A stretch of 55,775 nucleotides of DNA from Flavobacteriaceae bacterium (GTDB taxonomy: Bacteria; Bacteroidota; Bacteroidia; Flavobacteriales; Flavobacteriaceae): contig WGBX01000130.1 of the NCBI GenBank assembly GCA_015494075.1, positions 1 to 55,775 of the forward strand, written 5' to 3'. Made by a program: the position numbers and the translations under genes. The stretch's first letter is position 1. Every line of letters starts with the position of its first letter. Below, piece by piece: positions 18,754 to 29,221 of the stretch. The notes beneath the pieces were generated by a model. The model was not told the origin of the DNA, searched no databases, and worked only from the letters and a program-made list of their open reading frames with translations.

Positions 18754-20673
18754 ATGAGCGACAAAGGAAATAAAATAATCGGTATAGATTTGGGAACTAC
18801 CAACTCTGTTGTAACCGTAAGAGAAGGAAATGACACGGTGGTTATTCCTAATCCCGAAGGCAATAGAACAACACCTTCTGTTGTTGCATTTACTGATAAA
18901 GGAGAAATAAAAGTAGGTGATCCTGCAAAGCGTCAAGCTATTACAAATCCTGAACGAACCATTTCATCCATAAAAAGATTTATGGGTAATAAATACTCCG
19001 AAGTTAAGGAAGAAGTAGAACGTGTACCTTATAAAGTAGTTCAAGGTCCTAATGATACACCACGTGTTGATATTAATGGCAAGCAATATACACCACAAGA
19101 AATTTCGGCAATGATTTTACAAAAATTGAAAAAAACTGCCGAAGATTATTTAGGTCATCCTGTAAAAGAAGCTGTTATTACTGTACCTGCATATTTTAAT
19201 GACTCTCAACGCCAAGCTACAAAAGAAGCCGGAGAAATTGCCGGCCTAAAAGTCAGACGTATTATTAATGAACCGACAGCAGCGGCTTTGGCATATGGTT
19301 TGGATAAATCTGACAAAGAAAAGAAAATTGCGGTATTTGACCTCGGTGGCGGAACATTTGATATCTCTATTTTAGATATAGGTGATGGTGTAACTGAAGT
19401 ACTGTCTACTGCAGGTGACACACATTTAGGTGGTGACGACTTTGATCAACGTATAATTGATTGGTTGGCTGATGAGTTCAAAAAAGAAGAAGGCATAGAT
19501 CTTAAAAAAGATCCTATGGCTTTACAACGCTTGAAAGAAGCTGCTGAAAAAGCTAAAATAGAATTATCTTCTTCACCTGAAACTGAAATTAATTTACCTT
19601 ATATTACAGCAACAGCTTCAGGTCCAAAACACTTAGTGAAAAAATTGACCAGAGCCAAATTTGAGCAATTAACCGATGATTTGGTAAAACGAGCCATGAA
19701 ACCGGTTAAAGAAGCTTTGGAACAAGCCGGTTTAAAACCTTCTGATATTGATGAAGTGATTTTGGTTGGAGGTTCTACCAGAATTCCGAAAGTGGTAGAA
19801 GAAGTAGAAAAATTCTTTGGTAAAAAAGCTTCTAAAAATGTGAACCCTGATGAAGTAGTGGCTAAAGGTGCCGGAATTCAAGGAGCTGTTTTAACAGGTG
19901 ATGTCGATGATGTTTTATTACTTGATGTTACACCTTTATCATTAGGTATTGAAACTATGGGTGGTGTAATGACGAAACTTATTGAAGCAAATACAACCAT
20001 TCCAACTAAGAAATCTCAAATATTTTCTACTGCCCAAGATAACCAACCAAGTGTTGAAATTCATGTTTTACAAGGAGAAAGACCTTTAGCTAAGGATAAT
20101 AAAACAATTGGTCGTTTCCACTTAGAAGGTATTCCACCTGCAAAACGTGGTGAGCCACAAATTGAAGTAACTTTTGATATTGATGCTGATGGTATTATTC
20201 ATGTTACTGCCATGGATAAAAAATCCGGAAAGTCTAAAGATATTCGTATTGAAGCTTCAAGTGGTTTGAGTAAAGAAGAAATAGAAAGAATGAAAAAAGA
20301 AGCAGAAGCTAATGCAGAAGCCGATAGAATTGCAAAAGAAAAAGTTGAAAAATTGAACAAGGCTGATGCGACTGCTTTCCAATTAGAGAAATTGGTAGAA
20401 GAACATAAAGATAAAATTTCTGAGGAAAACAAAACGGCTATTGAAAATATGGTTAAAAAGCTGAAAGAAGCTTTTGACAAAAAAGATGCAGATATGGCCG
20501 AAGCAGCAACCAAAGAAGCTGAAGACTTAATGATGAAAGTTGGACAAGATATTCAAAATGCAGCACAAGCACAAGGAACAGCTGGTGCACAAACGCAACA
20601 ATCTACTTCAAATGATACACAAGATGGCAATAATGATGATGTACAAGATGTAGATTTTGAAGAAGTAAAATAG
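18754..20673 (+). CDS. dnaK: Molecular chaperone DnaK
   Basis: 639 aa: [51 protein letters not shown]. Confidence 0.99.
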   Translation: MSDKGNKIIGIDLGTTNSVVTVREGNDTVVIPNPEGNRTTPSVVAFTDKGEIKVGDPAKRQAITNPERTISSIKRFMGNKYSEVKEEVERVPYKVVQGPNDTPRVDINGKQYTPQEISAMILQKLKKTAEDYLGHPVKEAVITVPAYFNDSQRQATKEAGEIAGLKVRRIINEPTAAALAYGLDKSDKEKKIAVFDLGGGTFDISILDIGDGVTEVLSTAGDTHLGGDDFDQRIIDWLADEFKKEEGIDLKKDPMALQRLKEAAEKAKIELSSSPETEINLPYITATASGPKHLVKKLTRAKFEQLTDDLVKRAMKPVKEALEQAGLKPSDIDEVILVGGSTRIPKVVEEVEKFFGKKASKNVNPDEVVAKGAGIQGAVLTGDVDDVLLLDVTPLSLGIETMGGVMTKLIEANTTIPTKKSQIFSTAQDNQPSVEIHVLQGERPLAKDNKTIGRFHLEGIPPAKRGEPQIEVTFDIDADGIIHVTAMDKKSGKSKDIRIEASSGLSKEEIERMKKEAEANAEADRIAKEKVEKLNKADATAFQLEKLVEEHKDKISEENKTAIENMVKKLKEAFDKKDADMAEAATKEAEDLMMKVGQDIQNAAQAQGTAGAQTQQSTSNDTQDGNNDDVQDVDFEEVK

Positions 20674-20707
20674 TGGAGAGTTAAACTTTCATATTGATTG
20701 GATAAAT

Positions 20708-20739
20708 AAAGCCTGTTTCAAATATTTGAAACAGGCTTT
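20708..20739. terminator. Bidirectional terminator between convergent dnaK and porin gene
   Basis: Perfect palindrome AAAGCCTGTTTCAAATATTTGAAACAGGCTTT. Confidence 0.85.
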
Positions 20740-20744
20740 TGTAT

Positions 20745-22721
20745 TTAATTAAAAAATATCCAGCGCAATCCAAACCGGATGTTAAAATCTTGATAAGGCT
20801 CTAAGGGCGCTGCATAATAATCAGGGTATTTTTGCTTAGTAAGCGCGTTTATATGTGCTAGTTTTAAATAAAATCTGAAACGTTTTATTTTTAAATTTAT
20901 AAAATAATCCAAAATCGGATACCCACCAATCTTTTGATTTTCTTGCAAAACAAAATCGCTTAAAACCGGATTATAAGCGTCTGCATAGTAGGCTTCAAAA
21001 TATTTTACAGTAAAACCTGTTTGGATATAAAGGTTGTGCTGATAAAAATAATTGGAATAAAATAAACTGCTTCTGATAATATAAGTAGGCAAATGTAATA
21101 AATCACTTCCTTGCAGTACCTTTTGAAGTTTAAAATCAGTCGCTAATCCCCATTTTTTATAGCTTAAATCTTTTTGATATTTTAAGGATGTGTATTTAAC
21201 ACCTTGAGCATTTTGATGTGCTAAAGAATCGGTTCCGAAATAGGTGTAATTATTAATAATAATTTGTTTAAAAGTCAGATTTCCCCAATTTTTATAATTT
21301 ATGTTTCCTGTAATGTCTTGAGTTAGTTCATTTTTATAGTCAGTATGATTCCAATTATATTTATCATAGGCACTTTGATATAATATATATTTAAAATCAG
21401 GTCGTTTAGATATACTTTTGATTTGTCCTGTAAAGGCTGTTTCTTCGTTTGGCATGTAGTTAATGCTGCCTTTTAGGTAATAACCGGACAGATTGTTGGT
21501 AAAACCAATATTTAATTGACCATCAATTTGTAGTTGTCCCAGATTTACATTCATTTTATTATCTAGGATCAGGTCATCATATGTTAGTTTTTTCGGTATT
21601 TGTATGGTTTGTATAATTTTAAGACTATCAAAGCCATAAGTTTGATGTACATAACGAAGCCCGCTACGAAGCTCTATTTTTTGTTTAAGCGAAAATTTTA
21701 AGGCAGTCAAGTTTTCTAATCGGTCTAAATATACGCTGTCTTTTATGGCACTATTTATACTGCTTGTCCCAATAGAGTTATCAGGAATGTTTTGTTCAAA
21801 TTTGTAGGCATTTGTATGATAGGTCAATTCATCTATTAAATGCAATTTTTCTTTAATTAATGCATATTCTTGTCCGGCATAAAGTCGTCGCTTTACCAAT
21901 TGGGTTTGTGCATCTGATAAATTGACTTCAATCCGGCTTCTATCACTAAATATGTCGCCGGATTGTTCAAACTGTTCAGGATATTTTAAGCCACCGTTTT
22001 CTTCGTTAGTTTTTTCATAAGTATAATAATAAAATTTTAATTGGTATAGATTGTTTTTTGATTTATAATTTAAACTTCCTGAGAACCTGCCCGAAGTGGC
22101 AATACTGTTTTTATAAAGGCCTAATGAACTCAAACCGCGATATCCGGCAGAAATATTTAGCCTTTTATTAATATTACTAGCAAATATTACTTTTAATATT
22201 TGCCCTTGACCGATTCCATTCAGGTAAGATATGTCAGAGTAGGGTGTGGGAGTTTTGTAAAACGGCACTTGATTATGGTACCAATAGTCTGTCAATTTCG
22301 ATTGTGCAACAAAACCGGGTAACAAATTGTCTGTTTTGACATTATAACTTAAATTTGTAAGTACATAGCCTATATTTGAAAATGATAAATAATCAAAATC
22401 ATCTTTAAATAGTTGATTAAAGCGATAGGCATCACGAATGCTTAAAGTTGTGTCAACCTGTATAGTGTCGTTTTCTATATTAAATAATTTATAACGGCTG
22501 GCAGGAAGTTGAGGTAATTTTTTTTTAATACTGTCTTTTTTTTGACTGGCCTGTTTTATTTCATTTTGTTTTTCAGCGCCTTCGGGGTTTAATTGACGGA
22601 TTTGACTGTGGGCGATAAGAGTGGTAAATAAAAAGAGATAACGAATAAGACTTTTCACTAGATTACTTTTTGTTTCATGCAAATTTACAATTTTAAATTG
22701 GCTTTTCATTTCAGATATCAA
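20745..22721 (-). CDS. Putative porin (Bacteroidota outer-membrane beta-barrel)
   Basis: 658 aa beta-rich protein with signal peptide; GTG at about 22658 (VKSLIRYLFLFTTLIAHSQ) is a plausible true start. Confidence 0.75.
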   Translation of the reverse strand: MISEMKSQFKIVNLHETKSNLVKSLIRYLFLFTTLIAHSQIRQLNPEGAEKQNEIKQASQKKDSIKKKLPQLPASRYKLFNIENDTIQVDTTLSIRDAYRFNQLFKDDFDYLSFSNIGYVLTNLSYNVKTDNLLPGFVAQSKLTDYWYHNQVPFYKTPTPYSDISYLNGIGQGQILKVIFASNINKRLNISAGYRGLSSLGLYKNSIATSGRFSGSLNYKSKNNLYQLKFYYYTYEKTNEENGGLKYPEQFEQSGDIFSDRSRIEVNLSDAQTQLVKRRLYAGQEYALIKEKLHLIDELTYHTNAYKFEQNIPDNSIGTSSINSAIKDSVYLDRLENLTALKFSLKQKIELRSGLRYVHQTYGFDSLKIIQTIQIPKKLTYDDLILDNKMNVNLGQLQIDGQLNIGFTNNLSGYYLKGSINYMPNEETAFTGQIKSISKRPDFKYILYQSAYDKYNWNHTDYKNELTQDITGNINYKNWGNLTFKQIIINNYTYFGTDSLAHQNAQGVKYTSLKYQKDLSYKKWGLATDFKLQKVLQGSDLLHLPTYIIRSSLFYSNYFYQHNLYIQTGFTVKYFEAYYADAYNPVLSDFVLQENQKIGGYPILDYFINLKIKRFRFYLKLAHINALTKQKYPDYYAAPLEPYQDFNIRFGLRWIFFN

Positions 22722-22733
22722 TATTATAAAAAA

Positions 22734-22752
22734 GCCGGATGATTACATCCGG
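22734..22752. terminator. Hairpin terminator downstream of tsf
   Basis: GCCGGATG-ATTA-CATCCGGC-type stem followed by a T run and preceded by an A run. Confidence 0.75.
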
Positions 22753-22776
22753 CTTTTTTATAAAGTTCAATAAAAA

Positions 22777-23751
22777 TTAATCTCCCAGTCCAACACGTTG
22801 GAATCCGGTAATTTCTAATTCGTCAGCAATACTTTTAATATAATCATTAACAGTCATATTGCCGTCTTTAATATAATCTTGATCAAGCAAGCAAGCTTCC
22901 TTATCTAATGTTGTATTATCGTCGATAAATCTTTGCAATTTACCCGGCACAATTCGGTCCCAAATTTTTTCAGGTTTCCCTTGTGCTTTTAATTCTGCTT
23001 CAATATCAGCTTTAGCTTGAGCTATAACTTCATCGGGCAATTGAGCTTTTGATATATATTTAGGTACATGTTTAAGTGTTTTGCCTAAACGTGCCAATTC
23101 AATGTTGTCCTTTTCAATTGCAGCAATACGTGCTCCTGTCTCAGCTTCTAAAAATTCAGGTGTAAAATCTTTATAGCTCAATACCAGTGGTTTCATAGCA
23201 GCTACTTGCATGGCAATATTACGTGCTACTTCAGCGGCATTGTCAAAGGCTTGATTTAAGCCGGCTAAGGCTGCAATTTTGTTATTGGCATGTACATAAG
23301 ACCCTACAAAAGGAGCTTCTAATGATTTGAAATCACCGATTTCAATTTTTTCACCGATAACACCGGTTTGTTCAATAACTTTATCATTGATGGTGCCATC
23401 TTCAAACGGTGCAGCCAAAAATTCTTCTTTAGTATTATAGTTTAAAGCGATGTCTGCCATTTTGTTGGCTAAATTGACAAAATCTTCATTTTTAGCAACA
23501 AAATCAGTTTCACAATTTAATGTAAAAACCACACCTTTTGTATTATCAGCATTTATCCGGGCAATAGCAACACCTTCGGAAGAATCACGGTCTGCTCTTT
23601 TGGCAGCAACCTTTTGACCTTTTTTACGCAAAATTGCTATTGCTTCGTCAAAATCGCCATTTGCTTCTACCAATGCCTTTTTACAATCCATCATGCCGGC
23701 ACCGGTCATGTCTCTTAATTTTTTTACATCTGCGGCTTTAATATTTGCCAT
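22777..23751 (-). CDS. tsf: Translation elongation factor Ts
   Basis: 324 aa: VKKLRDMTGAGMMDCKKALVEANGDFDEAIAILRKKG, NCETDFVAKNEDF. Confidence 0.98.
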   Translation of the reverse strand: MANIKAADVKKLRDMTGAGMMDCKKALVEANGDFDEAIAILRKKGQKVAAKRADRDSSEGVAIARINADNTKGVVFTLNCETDFVAKNEDFVNLANKMADIALNYNTKEEFLAAPFEDGTINDKVIEQTGVIGEKIEIGDFKSLEAPFVGSYVHANNKIAALAGLNQAFDNAAEVARNIAMQVAAMKPLVLSYKDFTPEFLEAETGARIAAIEKDNIELARLGKTLKHVPKYISKAQLPDEVIAQAKADIEAELKAQGKPEKIWDRIVPGKLQRFIDDNTTLDKEACLLDQDYIKDGNMTVNDYIKSIADELEITGFQRVGLGD

Positions 23752-23788
23752 AGTTTTATATTTTTTTTGATTAATAGATGTTTATAAT

Positions 23789-24589
23789 TTATTTTTCTTC
23801 TGCTTGAGGCGTTGCTTCGGGTGCTTCTTCAACCTTTTTTTCGGCTTTTTCAGCCATTTGTTTAGCAGCTTCCTTTTCAGCTTTTGCCTTTTCTTTTTCT
23901 TCTTTACGAATAGCTAATCCTTCGGCAATGGCATCAGTTAAATATTCTAACACCAAATCAATAGATTTAGATGCGTCATCATTAGCAGGAATAGGATAGG
24001 TTACTTTACGTGGATCTGTATTGGTATCAACGATTGCAAAAACAGGAATACCTAATTTGTTAGCCTCTGCAACGGCTACGTGTTCTTTGTTAATGTCTAC
24101 AACAATAAGAGCTGCTGGTAAGCGCGTCATATCAACAATAGAGCCGAGGTTTTTCTCTAACTTGGCTCTTAATCGATCTGTTTGCAAACGTTCTTTTTTA
24201 GATAAGGTTTCAAAAGTTCCGTCCTTTTTCATTTTGTCAATCGCAGCCATTTTTTTAATAGCTTTACGAATAGTGACAAAATTTGTCAGCATACCTCCCG
24301 GCCATCTTTCGGCGATATAGGGCATGTTGACCTTTTGGGCTTTTTCGCCAATAATTTCTTTGGCTTGTTTTTTAGTAGAAACGAATAAGATTTTTCTACC
24401 GGCAGAAGAAATTTGCTTTAAAGCTTTTTGTGCTTCGTCTATTTTAGCTGCCGTTTTATATAAATTGATGATGTGAATACCGTTTTTTTTGCCATAGATG
24501 TATGGCGCCATGTTCGGATTCCATTTTTTGGTTAAATGACCAAAATGGGCTCCGGCATTTAATAATTCTTGTATGTCTACTTTTTTCAT
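23789..24589 (-). CDS. rpsB: 30S ribosomal protein S2
   Basis: 266 aa: LLNAGAHFGHLTKKWNPNMAPYIYGKKNGIHIINL, WPGGMLTNF, GIPVFAIVDTNTDP. Confidence 0.98.
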   Translation of the reverse strand: MKKVDIQELLNAGAHFGHLTKKWNPNMAPYIYGKKNGIHIINLYKTAAKIDEAQKALKQISSAGRKILFVSTKKQAKEIIGEKAQKVNMPYIAERWPGGMLTNFVTIRKAIKKMAAIDKMKKDGTFETLSKKERLQTDRLRAKLEKNLGSIVDMTRLPAALIVVDINKEHVAVAEANKLGIPVFAIVDTNTDPRKVTYPIPANDDASKSIDLVLEYLTDAIAEGLAIRKEEKEKAKAEKEAAKQMAEKAEKKVEEAPEATPQAEEK

Positions 24590-24685
24590 TTTGTATTTTT
24601 TTAGTTTACGTTCCGTAAAATTAGCAATGCACCAATTCGAGATGCATTTGGATGCTAAACTAAGAACAGATTAAATTGATAGTGA

Positions 24686-25072
24686 TTAACGTTTAGAGAA
24701 TTGGAATTTCTTACGTGCTTTTGGTTGTCCGTATTTTTTACGCTCAACCATTCGCGGATCTCTGGTCATTAATTTTTCTTTTTTCAATAAAGGTTTAAAT
24801 TCCGGATTGACTTCGACCAATGCTCTGGCAATGCCTAAACGTAAAGCTTCTGCTTGGCCGGTAACGCCTCCACCTTTGATAGTTGCATTAATGTCAAATT
24901 TACCTTCGGTGTCAGTAACGGCAAAAGCTTGGCCTACCGCTTTAAGGTGTGCCGGTACAGTGAAATATTCTTTCACATCTTTACCATTGATGACAATTTT
25001 TCCGGTTCCTTCATTTAAGAAAACTCTAGCAACAGATGTTTTTCTTCTTCCTATAGTATGAATTGTATCCAT
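24686..25072 (-). CDS. rpsI: 30S ribosomal protein S9
   Basis: 128 aa: GRRKTSVARVFL, C-terminal KKYGQPKARKKFQFSKR. Confidence 0.98.
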   Translation of the reverse strand: MDTIHTIGRRKTSVARVFLNEGTGKIVINGKDVKEYFTVPAHLKAVGQAFAVTDTEGKFDINATIKGGGVTGQAEALRLGIARALVEVNPEFKPLLKKEKLMTRDPRMVERKKYGQPKARKKFQFSKR

Positions 25073-25533
25073 TATTTAAATTCGTTTAAATCAATTTTTT
25101 TAGGTTTTTGTGCTTCTTGATTATGCGCTGCACCGGCATATACATAAAGATTTTTATAAATCTTGCGTCCCAATTTATTTTTGGGCAACATTCCTTTAAC
25201 AGCATTTTCAACTAAACGAATGGGGTGTTTAGCCAACAATTCTTCTGCTGTAATTTCACGTCTTCCACCGGGATATCCCGTGTGTCTTACATAAACCTTG
25301 TCTTGCCATTTGTTACCGCTCAATGCAATTTTATCTGCATTTATAACGACAACATTGTCACCACAATCTACATGAGGTGTAAAGTTAGGTTTGTGTTTTC
25401 CTCTGATCAACTTGGCAACTTTTGAAGCCAAACGACCTAATGTCTGTCCTTCTGCATCGACAAGAATCCATTCTTTATTGACGGTCTTGTCATTTGCTGA
25501 AATTGTTTTGTAACTTAATGTATTCACTTTCAT
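25072..25533 (-). CDS. rplM: 50S ribosomal protein L13
   Basis: 153 aa: [48 protein letters not shown]. Confidence 0.98.
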   Translation of the reverse strand: MKVNTLSYKTISANDKTVNKEWILVDAEGQTLGRLASKVAKLIRGKHKPNFTPHVDCGDNVVVINADKIALSGNKWQDKVYVRHTGYPGGRREITAEELLAKHPIRLVENAVKGMLPKNKLGRKIYKNLYVYAGAAHNQEAQKPKKIDLNEFK

Positions 25534-25872
25534 TCAATTTTCGATTAATAATTCGATTCTAAAACGGTCTGCAAATTTATGAATATTTTTTTGAATGACA
25601 AAACTATAATTAGGCCTTTTTCTTTTTACTTTGTGCTCTCTTGTGCTTTTGAAATACATTGCATTTTTTTTGGAAAGAAAAGCCGTAAGCAATGTTTGAG
25701 TCGTAATAAATGCAGACTTATCTCATTCATTTTGTCTAAATAATAAATGGCTCCGCCTTCACTTGTTTAAAACACATAAAATAGTTTTATATGTTAAGCT
25801 TTTGTCAACTTTTTTATACAGGTTTTTTTGTAAAAAAAATAATGTAATTTTGTAAGTTATAATTTTTGTCGC

Positions 25873-27474
25873 ATGAAAATATATTATATTATTATTGTTA
25901 GCACTATACTTTATTTAGGAATTTATTCTTGTGGTTCTAAAAAGAAATTGCGTCAAAAGTATGGAATAGAAGAAAAAGAGGCTAAAAAGAACAATGGACA
26001 TACACCGACATTAGCAGAGATCTTTGCTGAAAGCATCACGGCAGATGATTTGGATTATCATGTTTATAATTTGGCTAATGATTCTATGCAAGGCAGAGAA
26101 ACCGGTAAAAAAGGCGGTAAGTTGGCAGCTAAATACATATGGGACTATTATCTTGATATGCATTTGCTTTTTCCTAAAAAATTAGATGGCTATTTTCAAA
26201 AATATACCGCTGCCGAAAATAATAAACCTAAAGTTGTTTTAGCGACTGACCGTCAGGCTTATCAATATGGGAAAGATTTTATTTCTTTTTTTCCGCATGA
26301 CAGTATTAGCATACAAACAGACACCATTATTTATGTCGGTTATGGTATTGAAGATCCGAAATATAATGATTACGCCTACCAAGATGTAAAAGGAAAAGTA
26401 GTTTTAGTAGCCGGTGGCGAACCTCGTGACAAATACGGTAATTATATTATATCTAATGAGGTCAATCCTTATACGGGGCGTTCTTTACCTTCAGTTTGGA
26501 GTAAAGATCCTATAAAAGCATATATTTTGAGACGTAATGCCGCCATGAAACATGGTGCCAAAGCTATGTTATATTATGACCCGCAACATCTAGAGTATTT
26601 TTGGACAAATTTTAAAAAACATTTTGCTAAAAGAAAGTTAGAAGTTACTGTAAAAAAAGATTCGGTTTACGATTTTTTTATCAACAAAGCTATTTTTGCG
26701 GATATAACCGGTTACGACCGTCCTCAAGATATTGAATATACTAAAAAAACACGCCTTTATAAAGTGCCTTTACAAATTGATTATAAAAATAATAATGACC
26801 TGATTGAAGGAAGTAATGTAATTGGTATTATGGAAGGTACGCCAAAAACAGATGAATATATTTTGATTTTAAGCCATTACGACGGACAAGGTATGTTTGA
26901 TGGTAATATTTATAATAGTGCTAATGACAACGCTACCGGTGTTGCTGCTTCATTTGAAATTATTGAAGCTTTTCAAGCGGCTATCGATTCGGGTTTTGTC
27001 CCCAAAAGACATTTGGTTTTTCTGAATCTATCCGGAAAAGAACAAGATATGATTGGCGCTAGATTTTATATAGAACATCCGGTGATACCAATTGAAAAAA
27101 CAGTCGCAGTCATTGAGCTAGACCGATTGGGGCGTATTAAAGATGTTGGAGATGATGAAGTTATTCCTAATTTCTATCCGATAAATATTGCTTTTAATGG
27201 TTTTGAAGAGGCAACTTTTAAAAAAAATATTCAAGATATGCAAGCCTATAATAATTATATGACTATTAAGTTTAAACCTTTAGTTGAACAAGGCGAATAT
27301 TCTTATTTTATGAAAAAGAATATTCCTGTAATTGACTATTACGGAACTAAAAATTATAGCGATTATCATCAACCAACAGATACACCTGATAGAGTTAGCT
27401 ACGATATTTTAGAAAAACGTACGCGATTTATTTTTCAAATTATCTGGCAATTGGCATACCAAAAAAAATTATAA
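25873..27474 (+). CDS. M28 family metallopeptidase lipoprotein
   Basis: 533 aa with lipobox-like IYSCGSKK; LSHYDGQGMFDGNIYNSANDNATGVAASFEI zinc peptidase core. Confidence 0.87.
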   Translation: MKIYYIIIVSTILYLGIYSCGSKKKLRQKYGIEEKEAKKNNGHTPTLAEIFAESITADDLDYHVYNLANDSMQGRETGKKGGKLAAKYIWDYYLDMHLLFPKKLDGYFQKYTAAENNKPKVVLATDRQAYQYGKDFISFFPHDSISIQTDTIIYVGYGIEDPKYNDYAYQDVKGKVVLVAGGEPRDKYGNYIISNEVNPYTGRSLPSVWSKDPIKAYILRRNAAMKHGAKAMLYYDPQHLEYFWTNFKKHFAKRKLEVTVKKDSVYDFFINKAIFADITGYDRPQDIEYTKKTRLYKVPLQIDYKNNNDLIEGSNVIGIMEGTPKTDEYILILSHYDGQGMFDGNIYNSANDNATGVAASFEIIEAFQAAIDSGFVPKRHLVFLNLSGKEQDMIGARFYIEHPVIPIEKTVAVIELDRLGRIKDVGDDEVIPNFYPINIAFNGFEEATFKKNIQDMQAYNNYMTIKFKPLVEQGEYSYFMKKNIPVIDYYGTKNYSDYHQPTDTPDRVSYDILEKRTRFIFQIIWQLAYQKKL

Positions 27475-27502
27475 ATAAATCTATTTAAAAAAAAATATTC
27501 CT

Positions 27503-29221
27503 ATGAATCAACAAGATATATTAAAAAAAGCCAGTGCTTGGACTCAAGCTCCTTTTGATGAAGAAACCCGAAAAGAAGTAACCGAAATGATACAGAATCA
27601 GCCGAAAGAGTTGGTTGATAGTTTTTATAAAAATCTTGAATTTGGTACCGGTGGCATGCGTGGTATCATGGGTCCGGGAACAAACCGTATTAACAAATAT
27701 ACATTAGGACGAAACACGCAAGGTTTAGCTAATTATATCAACCGTGTGTCTAATAAAAAGGAAAAAAGTGTTGCCGTAAATTACGATGTGCGTCATAACA
27801 GTCAAAAATTTGCCAAAATTGTAGCAGATGTTTTATCTGCAAACGGCATTAAAGTTTATTTGTTTTCACAGTATAGACCTACGCCCGAGTTATCTTTTGC
27901 CGTACGTTATTTAGGTACTGATGCAGGTATCGTGTTGACAGCATCTCATAATCCGCCGGAATATAACGGTTATAAAGTTTATTGGAGTGATGGCGCTCAA
28001 ATTGTACCGCCGCAAGATCAAGAAATAGTGGAAGAAATAAATAAAGTAAAATTTGAAGAAATTAAATTTACGCCTAATGAATCTTTGATTACATATGTAG
28101 GTAAAGAGTTAGATGATGCCTTCTTAACAGCCTCAATAGCTCACGGAACATTTGATGCACCTGACAGGTCAAATATCAAAATATTATTTACCTCTTTACA
28201 TGGCACTTCCATTACTTTAATGCCGGAGGCTATGAAACGTGCCGGATTTAGTGATTTTCATATTGTAGAAGAACAAATGTATCCTGATCCGGAATTTTCA
28301 ACAGTAAAATCTCCCAATCCGGAAGAACCCGAAGCCTTTACAATCGCCTTAAAAAAAGCTGATGAAATTGGAGCGGACATTATTTTGGCTACTGATCCTG
28401 ATTCAGACCGGATTGCTGTGGCAGTACGTGAGCCTGACGGCAAAATGCGTTTGCTCAATGGTAACCAAACCATGTCCATGATGGATGCTTTTCTAATAAG
28501 AAAGTGGAAAGAACAAGGCAAGCTAGACGGTAAAGAATTTATCGGATCAACAATTGTTTCTACTGATCTTATTAAAAAAATAGGCGCAGCAGATAAGGTC
28601 GATGTTAAAGTAGGTTTGACCGGCTTTAAATGGATTGCTAAAATGATTCGTGAAGCCGAAGGTAAACAAAAATTTATTGGAGGTGGTGAAGAAAGTTTTG
28701 GATTTATGGTGGGCGATTTTGTGAGAGATAAAGATGCTATAACTTCCGGATTATTGGCTGCTGAAATAGCATCAGAAGCTAAGTCAAATAACAGCTCTTT
28801 CTTTGAAGAATTACTCAAATTATATACAAAACATGAATTTTACAAAGAGGATCTGGAATATTTAATAAAAAAAGGTATAGAAGGACAAGATATTATTAAA
28901 AAAATGATGATTGAATTTAGAGAAAATCCACCTAAATCTTTTGATGGTTCACCCGTGGTGCGTATTGAAGATTATCTAACATCCAAAGCTAAAAATCTTA
29001 CAAACGGTACTGAAGAAATTTTAAAGGTAGAACCTTCCAATGTATTGATTTTTTATACCGAAGATAATAGTAAAATTGCTGTTAGACCAAGTGGTACTGA
29101 ACCTAAAATAAAATTTTATTTTAGTGTTCATAAACCTATAGATAATATAAAAAATTATAAAGCAATAGAAAAAGATTTGGATAACAAAATAAGCCGTATT
29201 AAGAAAGACCTGAAATTATAA
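27503..29221 (+). CDS. Phospho-sugar mutase (phosphoglucomutase/phosphomannomutase family)
   Basis: 572 aa: LEFGTGGMRGIMGPGTNRIN, TASHNPPEYNGYKVYW, DPDSDRIAVAV, GGEESFGF, VRPSGTEPKIKFY. Confidence 0.94.
   Translation: MNQQDILKKASAWTQAPFDEETRKEVTEMIQNQPKELVDSFYKNLEFGTGGMRGIMGPGTNRINKYTLGRNTQGLANYINRVSNKKEKSVAVNYDVRHNSQKFAKIVADVLSANGIKVYLFSQYRPTPELSFAVRYLGTDAGIVLTASHNPPEYNGYKVYWSDGAQIVPPQDQEIVEEINKVKFEEIKFTPNESLITYVGKELDDAFLTASIAHGTFDAPDRSNIKILFTSLHGTSITLMPEAMKRAGFSDFHIVEEQMYPDPEFSTVKSPNPEEPEAFTIALKKADEIGADIILATDPDSDRIAVAVREPDGKMRLLNGNQTMSMMDAFLIRKWKEQGKLDGKEFIGSTIVSTDLIKKIGAADKVDVKVGLTGFKWIAKMIREAEGKQKFIGGGEESFGFMVGDFVRDKDAITSGLLAAEIASEAKSNNSSFFEELLKLYTKHEFYKEDLEYLIKKGIEGQDIIKKMMIEFRENPPKSFDGSPVVRIEDYLTSKAKNLTNGTEEILKVEPSNVLIFYTEDNSKIAVRPSGTEPKIKFYFSVHKPIDNIKNYKAIEKDLDNKISRIKKDLKL

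Noticed and set aside
23789-23900. Ala/Lys/Glu-rich C-terminal tail of ribosomal protein S2
   Set aside because: Such extended tails are common in S2 of this phylum; not evidence of a new function.
28258-28818. 186-aa ORF antisense to the phosphohexomutase gene
   Set aside because: Lies wholly inside a strongly supported CDS; Ser/Pro-rich composition is typical of a shadow frame and no family pattern is recognisable.
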